Part shown: one piece after another, positions 8,900 to 17,418 of the stretch
Layout of the letters: every line of letters begins with the position of its first letter
Position numbering within the stretch: the stretch's first letter is position 1
NCBI GenBank assembly: GCA_963722905.1
Contig: CAVROT010000015.1
Location: 124,001 to 188,000 of the forward strand
Direction of reading: 5' to 3'
Origin: CAVROT01 sp963722905
GTDB taxonomy: Bacteria > Pseudomonadota > Alphaproteobacteria > Rhodobacterales > Rhodobacteraceae
DNA: 64,000 bases
The notes under the pieces: model-generated
What the model saw: the letters and a program-made list of their open reading frames with translations, nothing else
Told to the model about the DNA's origin: nothing
Database searches by the model: none
Made by a program: the position numbers and the translations under genes

Positions 8900-9403
8900 A
8901 TGCTGACGGCAATGGCACCGCATGTGCACATCCGTCCCGCCGTCATGGCCGACGACCGGCTGCTCGCCCGCCTTCATGTCGCGGCCTGGGCCGAGACCTA
9001 TTGCGGCCTGCTTCCGGCGTCCGAGATCGCCCGGCGGACGCCGCAGATCCGGCAGGCGCAATGGCGCCTGGCGCTGGACGCCGGGACCACGCGCATCCTG
9101 GTCGCGGGCGACGTGGGCTTCGTTCAGATGGGGCCGCAGCGCTCTCCGGGCCTGACGGGCTGGCCCGAGGAACTCTACGCGCTCTATCTGCTGCGGCGGG
9201 CGCAGGGGGCGGGCACCGGCCGGGCGCTGCTGGATGCGGCGGCGGGCGCGCACCCGTTCACCGCCTTGCTGGTCGAGGGCAACGAACGCGCCTGCGCCTT
9301 CTACGAACGCTCGGGCGCCCGGATGCTGGAGGTGCGCGACGAACGCATCGGCACAGTGGCGATCCGGGAAAGGGTTTACGGCTGGCAGGCCTGGCTCGCC
9401 TGA
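8900..9403 (+). CDS. GNAT family N-acetyltransferase
   Basis: Small acetyltransferase of 167 residues. It has the acetyl-CoA pyrophosphate-binding loop QGAGTG (102-107) after the beta-strand ELYALYLL, and the C-terminal ERSGARMLE segment typical of GNAT domains (motifs A and B). The ATG at 8900 is chosen; another in-frame ATG lies at 8912. Frames upstream are low-complexity. The substrate cannot be predicted. It stands alone, divergent from zapE. Confidence 0.83.
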   Translation: MLTAMAPHVHIRPAVMADDRLLARLHVAAWAETYCGLLPASEIARRTPQIRQAQWRLALDAGTTRILVAGDVGFVQMGPQRSPGLTGWPEELYALYLLRRAQGAGTGRALLDAAAGAHPFTALLVEGNERACAFYERSGARMLEVRDERIGTVAIRERVYGWQAWLA

Positions 9404-9490
9404 CGGACTACCACTCCGGACTGATGCCGGATCGCACGCAGGGGACGGGTCGGCCGGGGCACCGTCTGCCGCAGGACGGTCGGGACGTGG

Positions 9491-9522
9491 CCTTAACTCA
9501 ATCTAAGGTCGTTGCCTGTAGA
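9491..9522 (+). promoter_or_regulatory. A/T-richer promoter and inverted repeat ahead of the small receiver-like gene
   Basis: In otherwise G+C-rich DNA, TTAACT (9493-9498) and TGTAGA (9517-9522) are separated by 18 bases, a weak match to a sigma70-type promoter. The same place holds an inverted repeat, CCTTA (9491-9495) and TAAGG (9504-9508), with an 8-base gap, which could be an operator. Both readings are inference from pattern only. Confidence 0.3.
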
Positions 9523-9547
9523 TCGGACCCCGAGGGGGACGGACCGC

Positions 9548-9946
9548 ATGCGCAGAATTGTTCATATCGCCGCCGACGACCCTGAGGTTCGTGCCGCGCT
9601 GGCGGCTATCGTCGAGAGATACGACGTAGCCGACGTCGTCTACACCTCGCGTGAGGGGATGCGCGGCGTGAACGCAGTCACCGCGACCGATCCCGACGTC
9701 ATCCTACTGGCCTGCGCGCCGACGGACGACGTGCCCGGGCACGCAAGCTGGTACCGCACGACGGTGCCCCACGCCTACGTCATCGGCTTCGCCTTCACCG
9801 ATCACCAGGCGAGGGACTTCGAGACGTCATGCGTCGACGCGGTGGCCAAATCCGGGATGGGCCGATCCGCCTTCGCCGACCTCTTGGCACGCGCGATCCG
9901 TCCCGCCGGACCCTACATTGTCCAGGATGTCCGCGCCGCCGGCTAG
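9548..9946 (+). CDS. small receiver-like hypothetical protein
   Basis: Protein of 132 residues. The ATG at 9548 has a strong ribosome site, GAGGGGG (9532-9538), and is preferred over an upstream TTG. The N-terminus RRIVHIAADDPEVRAALAAI and the strand DPDVILLACAP resemble the first and third strands of a CheY-like receiver. The position that should carry the phosphorylated Asp (at the end of DVILL) is Ala, so if this is a receiver it is a pseudo-receiver. There is no output domain. It is orphan in position, with a possible private promoter. Function unknown; the receiver reading is inference. Confidence 0.6.
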   Translation: MRRIVHIAADDPEVRAALAAIVERYDVADVVYTSREGMRGVNAVTATDPDVILLACAPTDDVPGHASWYRTTVPHAYVIGFAFTDHQARDFETSCVDAVAKSGMGRSAFADLLARAIRPAGPYIVQDVRAAG

Positions 9947-10221
9947 ACACGGGCGTCCGCACCGACACCATGGGGATATCGGGCGTCAGGGCCATCGGCC
10001 GGGATGCCGTGCGACGATCCGTTTGCCGGTGGGCAAGGGTCGGACCAAGGTTCCTGCGCCCGACCATCATTGCGCTACCGTGGACTCCTCCGCCGAGGGC
10101 AGAACCGGACAAGGCGCATGGCCGCAACCGGTCCGACGGACTTCGACCTTTCCTCATAGTCGCCGGACGGCCGGGTCTCGGGACCTGACGGCACCGACGC
10201 CGGAGGGCTTACCGGCCGGCC

Positions 10222-11547
10222 TCAACCTCCGGTCCGGGCAGGGGGTCGCCGGCGTTCCGCGTCCGGCGCGGCGGGACCGGGGGAGCGGGTCGGGGGCGGC
10301 CATCCGGCAGCGGCACGTCCGGCGTGCCGGCCCGTGGCGAGGCAGGCGGTGATGAGGTAGCCGCCGGTCGGCGCCTCCCAGTCCAGCATCTCGCCCGCGA
10401 CGAAGACGCCGGGCAGGGCGCGCAGCATCAGCCCCGCATCGACGGCGCCCCACCGGACGCCGCCAGCCGAGGAGATCGCCTCGTCCAGCGGACGCAGGCC
10501 GTCGTGCCGGACCGGTACCGACTTCAGCAGCGCTGCCAGCGCGTCGCCCTGGGGGAGCGGCCGGGCCAGCGCCTGCAGCAGCGCGATCTTGGCCGGCGAC
10601 ATCCGCAGCCCACGGCGCAGCCTGTTGGCGGTGCTGGCACGGGCGGGTTGCGCGCGTAGCCGTTCTGCCAGGGTAGCAACGGTGAGGTCGGGAGCGAGGT
10701 CCAGCGTCAGCGACCACCCCTCGCGCACCGCCCGCGACACGGCATAGACGCCGCCCCCCTCCAGCCCGCGGTCCGAGATCGCGATCTCGCCGCGGTGGCG
10801 CCGGGCGTCGCCGCCCTGCGCCGCGGGCGGGTGCACATCCAGCGCGATCCCCTTGACCGGCGCGCCCAGATGCGGCGCCATGCGGTCCGACCAGCGGATC
10901 GACAGGCCGGCGTTGGCAGGCAGGAAAGGGGCGATGTCGACGCCCGCCGCGGCCAGCCGCGACACCCACGCACCGTCCGAGCCCAGCCGCGCCCAGCTGG
11001 CCCCGCCCAGCGCCAGCACGCAGACCCGCGGCGCCAGCATCGCCATGCCCCGCGGCGTATCGAAGGCGAACCGCGGCGGTGGGCCGCGACCGTCCCGGTC
11101 CTCCCCGTCGCCGGTTTGCAGACCCGTCCAGCGCCAGCGCGTTCGGACCTGCGCGCCGCCGGCAGAGAGGGCGGCGAGCCACGCGCGCAACAATGGCGAC
11201 GCCTTCATCGCCTGCGGAAAGACGCGCCCGGTCGATCCGGCGAAGACAGGCTGGCCCAGTGCCTCGGCCCAGGCGCGCACATCGCGCGGCCCGTAGGCGG
11301 CGGTCATCGCGGGCACCGGCCCGGCGCCCTTGCCATAGGCGGCCGCGATGGCGTCCGGCGGCCCGTCATGCGTCAGGTTCAGCCCCGACCGGCCGGCCAT
11401 CAGGAATTTTCGGCCGGCCGAGGGCTTGGCCTCGGCGACCGTCACGCGACGTCCGGCGGCGGCCAGCAACTCGGCCGCCATCAGCCCGCCGGGACCCGAA
11501 CCGATCACGAGGGCATCCACGACCTCGACCGGAACCGTCGCGCTCAT
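10222..11547 (-). CDS. BaiN/HI0933-type flavoprotein (TIGR03862 type)
   Basis: FAD-dependent oxidoreductase-like protein of 441 residues. The dinucleotide-binding motif GSGPGG is at 16-21, then the family signature GRKFLMAGRSGLNLT (45-59). The C-terminal flavin motif GVFVAGEMLDWEAPTGGYLI is the hallmark of this family, where a Trp-Glu replaces the usual residues. The start at 11547 has GGACGGAAG just upstream on the reverse strand. The last 25 residues or so are a Pro/Arg tail. The biochemical role of this branch is poorly defined; bile-acid BaiN is a distant relative. It converges on the receiver-like gene. Confidence 0.85.
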   Translation of the reverse strand: MSATVPVEVVDALVIGSGPGGLMAAELLAAAGRRVTVAEAKPSAGRKFLMAGRSGLNLTHDGPPDAIAAAYGKGAGPVPAMTAAYGPRDVRAWAEALGQPVFAGSTGRVFPQAMKASPLLRAWLAALSAGGAQVRTRWRWTGLQTGDGEDRDGRGPPPRFAFDTPRGMAMLAPRVCVLALGGASWARLGSDGAWVSRLAAAGVDIAPFLPANAGLSIRWSDRMAPHLGAPVKGIALDVHPPAAQGGDARRHRGEIAISDRGLEGGGVYAVSRAVREGWSLTLDLAPDLTVATLAERLRAQPARASTANRLRRGLRMSPAKIALLQALARPLPQGDALAALLKSVPVRHDGLRPLDEAISSAGGVRWGAVDAGLMLRALPGVFVAGEMLDWEAPTGGYLITACLATGRHAGRAAAGWPPPTRSPGPAAPDAERRRPPARTGG

Positions 11548-11949
11548 TGCTTCCGTCCCGCCGGGACGACGGCGACCCGGTTTTGGCCCTCGGTCGCGGT
11601 CCGGATGGCGGGGACGCGTCGCGGATCGCGCCCGCGGGCGTCGAACGCCACCGCGCGGGATCGCGGTGGGACGGTACGCCGCGCACCGGACGAGAGCTTG
11701 GCCCCGACGGGCAGGGCGGATGGGCAAGGGACCGCGGTCATCGGTCCGAGGCCCGGTTTCCGGTCGCGTCGGTCCGGGGGTCGAACAGGGTCCACTGGTC
11801 TCTCACAGTCTGCTCGTCCTCCGAGATCCGGCAGTCCGATGAGCCCGCGCGCCCCCCTCGATGCCCGCCGGTTCGCCGAAGCCCGCCGGTTCCAACCAAA
11901 GGGTAAGCAGCAAGGCGCGCCATCGTCGCGGGGCGATGCTGACGGCGCC
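11548..11949 (+). other. intergenic stretch, no gene seen
   Basis: A 402-base gap lies between the flavoprotein and the SDR genes, both on the reverse strand. Short frames on either strand are rich in Arg, Pro and Gly, lack ribosome sites and show no recognisable domain. I see no clear terminator, tandem repeat or RNA gene here. It should contain the promoter of the flavoprotein gene and the end of the SDR gene's upstream neighbour. Confidence 0.5.
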
Positions 11950-12741
11950 TTATCCGAGCCCGATCCTCTGTCGGATCTCGGCGTCGCGCAGCGAGATTTC
12001 GCGGCCCATCCAGTCATCGGCGTCCGGGCCGCACATCCAGACGAGCGCCCGCGCCGGCCAGTCCGGCGGGATGTGGTCGGACCACTCCAGCCGGCTGACG
12101 GGGTTGATGCCCGACGCCTTGATCTCGCGCTGCATCTGGGTCGCGACAGTGCCGGGCGACAGCCCCATGGCGCGGATGCCGGCGTCGCGCCCCTCGTGGT
12201 CGGCGCAGCGGGTCAGCATCGCCGCGCCCGCCTTGGATGCGCAATAGTGCGACCACCCCTCGACCGGCCCGTGCGCCGCCCCGGACGACACGGTGAGGAT
12301 CGTGCCGCCCCCCGCCGCCGTCATGACGGGCAATGCCGCCCGCATCCCGTTGAAGACGCCCTTGAGATTGACATCGATCACCTGCCCCCAGGCGTCCGGA
12401 TCGATGTCCGAGAGGCGGGCGATGGGATCGATCGCGCCGGCGTTGTTCACCAGCACGTCGAGCCGCCCGAAGGTACGGACCGTGGCGTCGATGGCCGCCG
12501 CGACCTCCCAGTAGCGCGACACGTCGCAGGGGATGGCCAATGCGGCAGACCCGATCTCGCCGGCGAGCGCCGCCACCGCGTCTTCGCTGCGCGCCAGCAG
12601 TGCCACGCTGGCGCCCGCGGCGGCGAAGGCGCGGGCCGCCTCGGCGCCGATGCCGCGGCTGGCGCCGGTGACGACGACGACCCTGCCGGTCAAATTCCTC
12701 GGGCCGGTCCGGCCGGCGGTGGCGGTGTCGTTTTCTGGCAT
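11950..12741 (-). CDS. SDR family NAD(P)-dependent oxidoreductase
   Basis: Classical short-chain dehydrogenase of 263 residues. Cofactor motif TGASRGIG spans 25-32, NNAG 99-102, catalytic Ser152/153, Tyr166 and Lys170 (YCASK). The start at 12741 is preceded on the reverse strand by GGAGA, about 7 bases away. It is unlike the SDR of the otn operon outside the shared motifs. The substrate is unknown. It diverges from the DUF2125 gene, with a 134-base shared upstream region. Confidence 0.85.
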   Translation of the reverse strand: MPENDTATAGRTGPRNLTGRVVVVTGASRGIGAEAARAFAAAGASVALLARSEDAVAALAGEIGSAALAIPCDVSRYWEVAAAIDATVRTFGRLDVLVNNAGAIDPIARLSDIDPDAWGQVIDVNLKGVFNGMRAALPVMTAAGGGTILTVSSGAAHGPVEGWSHYCASKAGAAMLTRCADHEGRDAGIRAMGLSPGTVATQMQREIKASGINPVSRLEWSDHIPPDWPARALVWMCGPDADDWMGREISLRDAEIRQRIGLG

Positions 12742-12875
12742 ATCGGGTCTCCGTTCGTGTCTGCGACCATTCTGCCCAGTCGCGCCCTCGCCCACCACCC
12801 CCGCCCCGTGATATGAACCCCGGAATACGCGGCTGCGCACCGCCCGGCCGGCCATCCGCCAGCGAATTGCATGCA

Positions 12876-14384
12876 ATGAGGCTAACGATGCCAAGCACAA
12901 CTGCCACGCTGCCCGCCCTCGCCGTCCTGCTGGCGTCGGGGACGGCGCCCGCCTGGGCCGATATCGTACCGTCCGACGTCTGGGCCGCGTGGCAGGGCCC
13001 GTCGGGGCCCCCCGGCACGTCCGTCACCGCCGTCTCCGAAGGGACGGCGCCGGACGGCACGCTGACGCTGGAGGGCGTGCGCGTCACGGCGGACAGCGGC
13101 GCGGGCGCCGAGGTCAGCTACGACATCGACGCCATCGTCTTGCGGCCGCGCCCCGGGGGAGGTGTCGCGGTCGAGCTTCCGGACGCTCTGACATCGGCGA
13201 TCCGCGTCATGCGCGCCGAGGGCGGCGTCGTCGAGCTGGCCCTCGACTACGGCCTCGACGCCGTGACGGCGACGGCGACGGGCGATCCGGGTGCCATCGC
13301 CTATGACGTCGCGGCCGACGCCGTGAGCGCCGACGTCAGGGACGCGACCGAGGACGGCGTCGCCATGGGTCTGGCCGCCCGCATCGCCGCCACCTCGGTG
13401 GTCGGCGCCTGGGCGCCGGGCGATGGCGGACCCGAGGGCGAGACCGAGCAGAGTTTTGCCGCCGGGGAGGTGACCGTCTCGTTCGACCGCGACACGCCGG
13501 CCGATCCCGCAGCCGACACCGCCGCCGGCCGCCTGTCGGTCAAGGGCGCCTGGCGCGGGATCGAGAGCGCGACCCGTGGCACGCCGAACCTCGCAACCGT
13601 GACCGCACCCGAGACGCTGCCGGGCGACGCCGGCCTGACCAGCCGCACGACGCATGGCGGCGGCGGCCTCGCCCTGGCTTTCAGGGACGAGAGCGACCTC
13701 TTCGAGATGACCACCGGCTCGGGCGGGGGGGAGGTCAACGTGTCCCTGTCGGGCGGAATCCTCGATTACGGCATCCGGGGCGACGACCTGTCGCTGACGA
13801 TGGGCGGTACGCGGATACCCGAACCCGGCGTGGAGGCGACGCTGGACACCGCGCAGCTGACGGCATCGGCGGGGGTTGCGCCGACCGATACCGCGGTACC
13901 CGCCTCGGTCCGCATCGTCCTCGACGGATTGATGCCGGGCGACGCCATCTGGACGGCCATGGACCCTCAGGGAGTGCTGCCGCGCGATCCCGCCCGCTTC
14001 GTGCTGGATATCGGCGGCATGGCCCGGCCCTCGGGCGAGGCGGGGGCGCTGGCCTTCGACACGGTCGAGTTGCGTGCGCTCGAGCTTGGCGCCGCGGGCG
14101 CGCGCCTGTCGGGGTCGGGCGCGATCGCGTTTCCCGAGGGTACCGAACTGACCCCCGGCGGGCTGCAGTCGGGCACCGGAGAGATAGACCTGCGGCTGGA
14201 AGGGGCGACCGCGCTGATCGACGCGCTGGTGCGTCTGGGGGTCGTCGGGGCGGACCAGGCAGCCGGTGCGCGGATGATGCTGGGCTTCTTCGCCGCGCCC
14301 GTACCGGGAGAGGACGCGGTGACCAGCCGGGTCGAATTCTCCTCTGGCGGCGGTATTTCCGTGAATGGCCAGCGCATCCGCTGA
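12876..14384 (+). CDS. DUF2125 domain-containing periplasmic protein
   Basis: Protein of 502 residues with an N-terminal signal peptide (basic start, hydrophobic LPALAVLLAS, then Ala-Trp-Ala cleavage region). The rest is beta-rich, acidic and poor in Cys. The C-terminus MLGFFAAPVPGEDAVTSRVE followed by NGQRIR matches the end of DUF2125 proteins of Rhodobacterales. The start is the second of two close ATGs and gives the better signal peptide. DUF2125 proteins are presumed envelope proteins with no assigned activity. No operon partner is close: pmbA starts 221 bases downstream. Confidence 0.78.
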   Translation: MRLTMPSTTATLPALAVLLASGTAPAWADIVPSDVWAAWQGPSGPPGTSVTAVSEGTAPDGTLTLEGVRVTADSGAGAEVSYDIDAIVLRPRPGGGVAVELPDALTSAIRVMRAEGGVVELALDYGLDAVTATATGDPGAIAYDVAADAVSADVRDATEDGVAMGLAARIAATSVVGAWAPGDGGPEGETEQSFAAGEVTVSFDRDTPADPAADTAAGRLSVKGAWRGIESATRGTPNLATVTAPETLPGDAGLTSRTTHGGGGLALAFRDESDLFEMTTGSGGGEVNVSLSGGILDYGIRGDDLSLTMGGTRIPEPGVEATLDTAQLTASAGVAPTDTAVPASVRIVLDGLMPGDAIWTAMDPQGVLPRDPARFVLDIGGMARPSGEAGALAFDTVELRALELGAAGARLSGSGAIAFPEGTELTPGGLQSGTGEIDLRLEGATALIDALVRLGVVGADQAAGARMMLGFFAAPVPGEDAVTSRVEFSSGGGISVNGQRIR

Positions 14385-14605
14385 CGGCCCGGCGGCCGCG
14401 CGCCGGCATCCCGCCCCGGGGGTGTGACACCGCCAGCGCGGTCCCGATCCGGCCGTCGCCGAACCCCGGTGCCGGCGGCGCGCCCTTGCGACGGGCCGGC
14501 AGACGGCCGGGATATTCTCGACCGGGCGGCGGCGGCTCTGGCGGTGCGCCCTTGCGACCGGCCGGGGCTGGGCCTACCTGCGAAGCATCCCAACCGGAGC
14601 CCGAG

Positions 14606-15967
14606 ATGCCTGATCACGACGCCACCGACCGCCTGTCGCGGCTGACCGATACGCTGCTGCGCGCCGCGACCGGTGCGGGCGCCGACGCGGCCGACGCCAT
14701 TGCAATCGACGGTACGTCAATCGGCATCGACGTGGCGCGCGGCGGGCTCGAACATGCCGAGCGGTCGGAGGGCGTCGAGGTCGGCCTGCGCGTCATGATC
14801 GGTCACCGGCAGGCCTGCGTGTCGTCATCGGTCGTGGACGACGGCGCCATCGCGGCCATGGCCGAGCGGGCGGTCGCGATGGCCCGCGCCGCGCCAGAGG
14901 ATCCGACCGTCGGCCTTGCCGATGGAAACGACCTGGCCCGGCAGACCGATGCGGCGGCGCTGGAGATGGACGATCCCGCGCCGGAGCCCGGCCCGGCCGA
15001 ACTGCAGGAGGCCGCCCGCCGCGCCGAGGCGGCCGCGCTCGAGGTCGAGGGCATCGCTCAGGTCTCGGACGCCTCGGCGGCCTACGGGCGCCGTGCCGTG
15101 CACCTTGCCGCGACGAACGGGTTCTCGGCCGGCTACGCCCGCACCGACCGCAGCGTTTCGGTCGTGGCGATCACCGGCGAGGGCACCGGGATGGAGCGGG
15201 ACTGGTGCGGCGAGCAGCGGGTGCGCCAGTCGGACCTGCCCTCGCCCGAAGAGGTCGGCCGCCGCGCCGCGATGCGCACGCTCGCCCGCCGCGGCGCGCG
15301 CCGGCCGCGCACCGGGGCCTATCCGGTCCTCTACGACGAACGGGTGTCCGCATCGCTGATCGGCCATCTGGTCGCGGCGGCCAGCGGCGGCGCCATCGTG
15401 CGCGGCGCCTCGTGGCTGCGCGACCGTCTGGGCGAGGCCGTGCTGCCCGTTGGCATGGACCTGATCGAGGATCCGCACCGCCCCCGCGTTTCGGGCAGCC
15501 GTGTCTTCGACGCCGAGGGGCTGGCGACGGCGCGGCGCGCCGTCGTCAGCAATGGCGTGCTGCAGGGCTGGACGCTGGATCTCGCCACGGGGCGCAAGCT
15601 GGGCCTGCCCAGCACCGCAAACGCATCGCGCGGCACCTCCATGCCGCCGTCGCCCTCGGTCACCAACCTGACGCTTGGCGACGGGACAGCGACGCCCGAA
15701 GAGCTGATGGCGCAGATGGGCACGGGGCTGTGGATCACCTCGCTGATCGGCAGCACCGTGAACCCCAACACCGGCGACTATTCTCGGGGCGCATCGGGAA
15801 TATGGATCGAGAACGGCGCGCCTGCGTATGCGGTCAACGAATGCACCGTCGCGGGCAGCCTGCCGGAGATGCTGCTGAGCCTCGTCGCCGCCAACGATTC
15901 GCGTCCGCACCTCAGCCGCCGCGTGCCGTCCCTGCTGGTCGAGGGGCTGACGATTGCGGGCGAATAG
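14606..15967 (+). CDS. pmbA: TldD/PmbA family metalloprotease, PmbA (TldE) subunit
   Basis: Protein of 453 residues with the U62-family fold. PmbA/TldE pairs with TldD to form a zinc protease that trims peptides such as microcin B17 precursors. PmbA itself lacks the metal-binding HExxxH helix, and none is seen here. Family segments include the N-terminal GVEVGLRVMIGHRQA and the C-terminal region from DLATGRKLG through SVTNL and NPNTGDYSRGASG to NECTVAG. The ATG at 14606 is supported by CCGGAG upstream. It opens the conserved Rhodobacterales set pmbA-cysQ-DUF4170-kdtA-lpxK. tldD is not in the window. Confidence 0.93.
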   Translation: MPDHDATDRLSRLTDTLLRAATGAGADAADAIAIDGTSIGIDVARGGLEHAERSEGVEVGLRVMIGHRQACVSSSVVDDGAIAAMAERAVAMARAAPEDPTVGLADGNDLARQTDAAALEMDDPAPEPGPAELQEAARRAEAAALEVEGIAQVSDASAAYGRRAVHLAATNGFSAGYARTDRSVSVVAITGEGTGMERDWCGEQRVRQSDLPSPEEVGRRAAMRTLARRGARRPRTGAYPVLYDERVSASLIGHLVAAASGGAIVRGASWLRDRLGEAVLPVGMDLIEDPHRPRVSGSRVFDAEGLATARRAVVSNGVLQGWTLDLATGRKLGLPSTANASRGTSMPPSPSVTNLTLGDGTATPEELMAQMGTGLWITSLIGSTVNPNTGDYSRGASGIWIENGAPAYAVNECTVAGSLPEMLLSLVAANDSRPHLSRRVPSLLVEGLTIAGE

Positions 15968-16094
15968 GCCGGCGGTCGGCCAGGGATGCGCCGCCGCATC
16001 GCTCCGGCCGCGCATCGCCCGTGCCGGACCTCGGTCGCACGCGTCGGACCGGGGTGACACGGGCGCGTGCCCGGGCGACCGAGATGCGCCCGCC

Positions 16095-16937
16095 TTGCCG
16101 CCGGTTCCGAAGGGCGACGGTCCGTCCTGGCCCGCCGGGGAGCATGCGGCCGACCTCGCCCTCCTCCTCGGGGCCGCGCGGCAGGCGGGCGACCTCGCCA
16201 TGGCGCACTGGCGGCGCGATCCCGAAGTAACGCTTAAGCCCGACGGCTCGCCGGTCAGCGCTGCGGACCTTGAGGTGAACGCCCTTCTCCGGCGCGTCCT
16301 GACAGCCGCGCGTCCTGACGACGGCTGGCTGAGCGAGGAGTCGCCCGACGATCCGGCGCGCATGCGGGCGCCGCGCTGCCTGATCGTCGATCCCATCGAC
16401 GGCACCCGCGCCTTCCTCGCTGGCGGACGCGATTGGTCCATCGCCCTGGCGGTGGTGCAGGGCGGGGCGCCCGTCGCCGCCGTCGTGCACCTGCCGGCGC
16501 GCGGAACGACCTATGCCGCCGCGGCGGGGCAGGGCGCGCGCCGCGACGGCGCCCCAATGCGCACGGCGCCCCGCGCAGCGGCGTCGGGCGCGACGGTGCT
16601 CGCCTCGCGCTCCGCCTTCGACGCCGGGAACTGGACGAATGGCACGTCCGGCCTGACGCGGCACTTCCGGTCCTCGATGGCCTATCGCATGGCGCTGGTG
16701 TCCGAGGGCCGGTTCGACGCGATGCTGACGCTGCACCCGTCGTGGGACTGGGACATCGCGGCCGGCGCCCTTCTGGTGGCCGAGGCGGGCGGCACGGCGA
16801 CCGACCGGACCGGCGCGCCGCTGTCGTTCAACACGCGCGGTCGCCGGTCGAACGGTGTGATCGCCGCCAACCCCGCGCTGGCCGGCGCGATCCGCGACCG
16901 GCTGGCCCGAGCCCCGGGCGGTTTCGGCGCCGCTTGA
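16095..16937 (+). CDS. cysQ: inositol monophosphatase family protein, CysQ-like 3'(2'),5'-bisphosphate nucleotidase
   Basis: Li-sensitive phosphatase fold, 280 residues from this start. Metal-binding motifs are all present: the Glu pair in WLSEES (81-82), DPIDGT (99-104) and WDWDIAAG (217-224). CysQ hydrolyses PAP to AMP; inositol-phosphatase activity is the main alternative. The start is uncertain. No ATG or GTG fits. TTG at 16095 gives family length, while TTG at 15954, inside the end of pmbA and behind a GAGGGG site (15941-15946), would add a 47-residue low-complexity leader. The cluster context supports the call. Confidence 0.85.
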   Translation: MPPVPKGDGPSWPAGEHAADLALLLGAARQAGDLAMAHWRRDPEVTLKPDGSPVSAADLEVNALLRRVLTAARPDDGWLSEESPDDPARMRAPRCLIVDPIDGTRAFLAGGRDWSIALAVVQGGAPVAAVVHLPARGTTYAAAAGQGARRDGAPMRTAPRAAASGATVLASRSAFDAGNWTNGTSGLTRHFRSSMAYRMALVSEGRFDAMLTLHPSWDWDIAAGALLVAEAGGTATDRTGAPLSFNTRGRRSNGVIAANPALAGAIRDRLARAPGGFGAA

Positions 16938-16985
16938 CCCCGCAGCCCGATGCCATACCCTGCGGCCCACCCAGCGGAGAAGCCC

Positions 16986-17231
16986 ATGACCCAGCGCCTG
17001 CACCTCGTCTTCGGAGGCGAGCTGATCGACCCCACCCGCAACGCGTTCAAGTCGGTCGAGGACATCCACATCGTCGGCCTCTTCCCCGACTACGCCAGCG
17101 CCTACGTCGCCTGGAAGGCCGAGGCGCAGCGCACCGTGGATAATGCCCACATGCGTTATTTCATCGCCCATATCCACCGCCTGCGCGACGAAGAGGCCGC
17201 AGCCTCGGCCACCGAGGAACTCGGCCACTGA
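16986..17231 (+). CDS. DUF4170 domain-containing protein
   Basis: Small soluble protein of 81 residues that reads through the whole DUF4170 family: LHLVFGGELIDP near the start, then the IVGLFPDYASAYVAWKAEAQ block and a basic helical end. The family is restricted mainly to Alphaproteobacteria and sits between cysQ and kdtA. No activity is known. The ATG has CGGAGAA about 6 bases upstream. Its steady position next to the Kdo transferase and LpxK suggests, by inference only, a link to lipopolysaccharide synthesis. Confidence 0.85.
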   Translation: MTQRLHLVFGGELIDPTRNAFKSVEDIHIVGLFPDYASAYVAWKAEAQRTVDNAHMRYFIAHIHRLRDEEAAASATEELGH

Positions 17232-17418
17232 CGGAACCCGCACGGCGCACCGCGGCGTGGGTGGCCGATGTCGCGTCGTGGCCGGGCGGCCGTGACACAG
17301 GCAAGAAAAGCCTGACCGATATCGAGAGTTGCTGCGCCGGTCCGGACCGCGGCACCTGTCTGCTTGCGCAATGCCGGGCGCCGCGCGGCCGCGACGCCTT
17401 CGCGGCATCGCCACCGCG

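Noticed and set aside
10160..10235. Inverted CCGGAGG/CCTCCGG near the end of the flavoprotein gene as a terminator
   Set aside because: The loop is about 19 bases and the arms are short and purely G+C-rich; no T-run follows.
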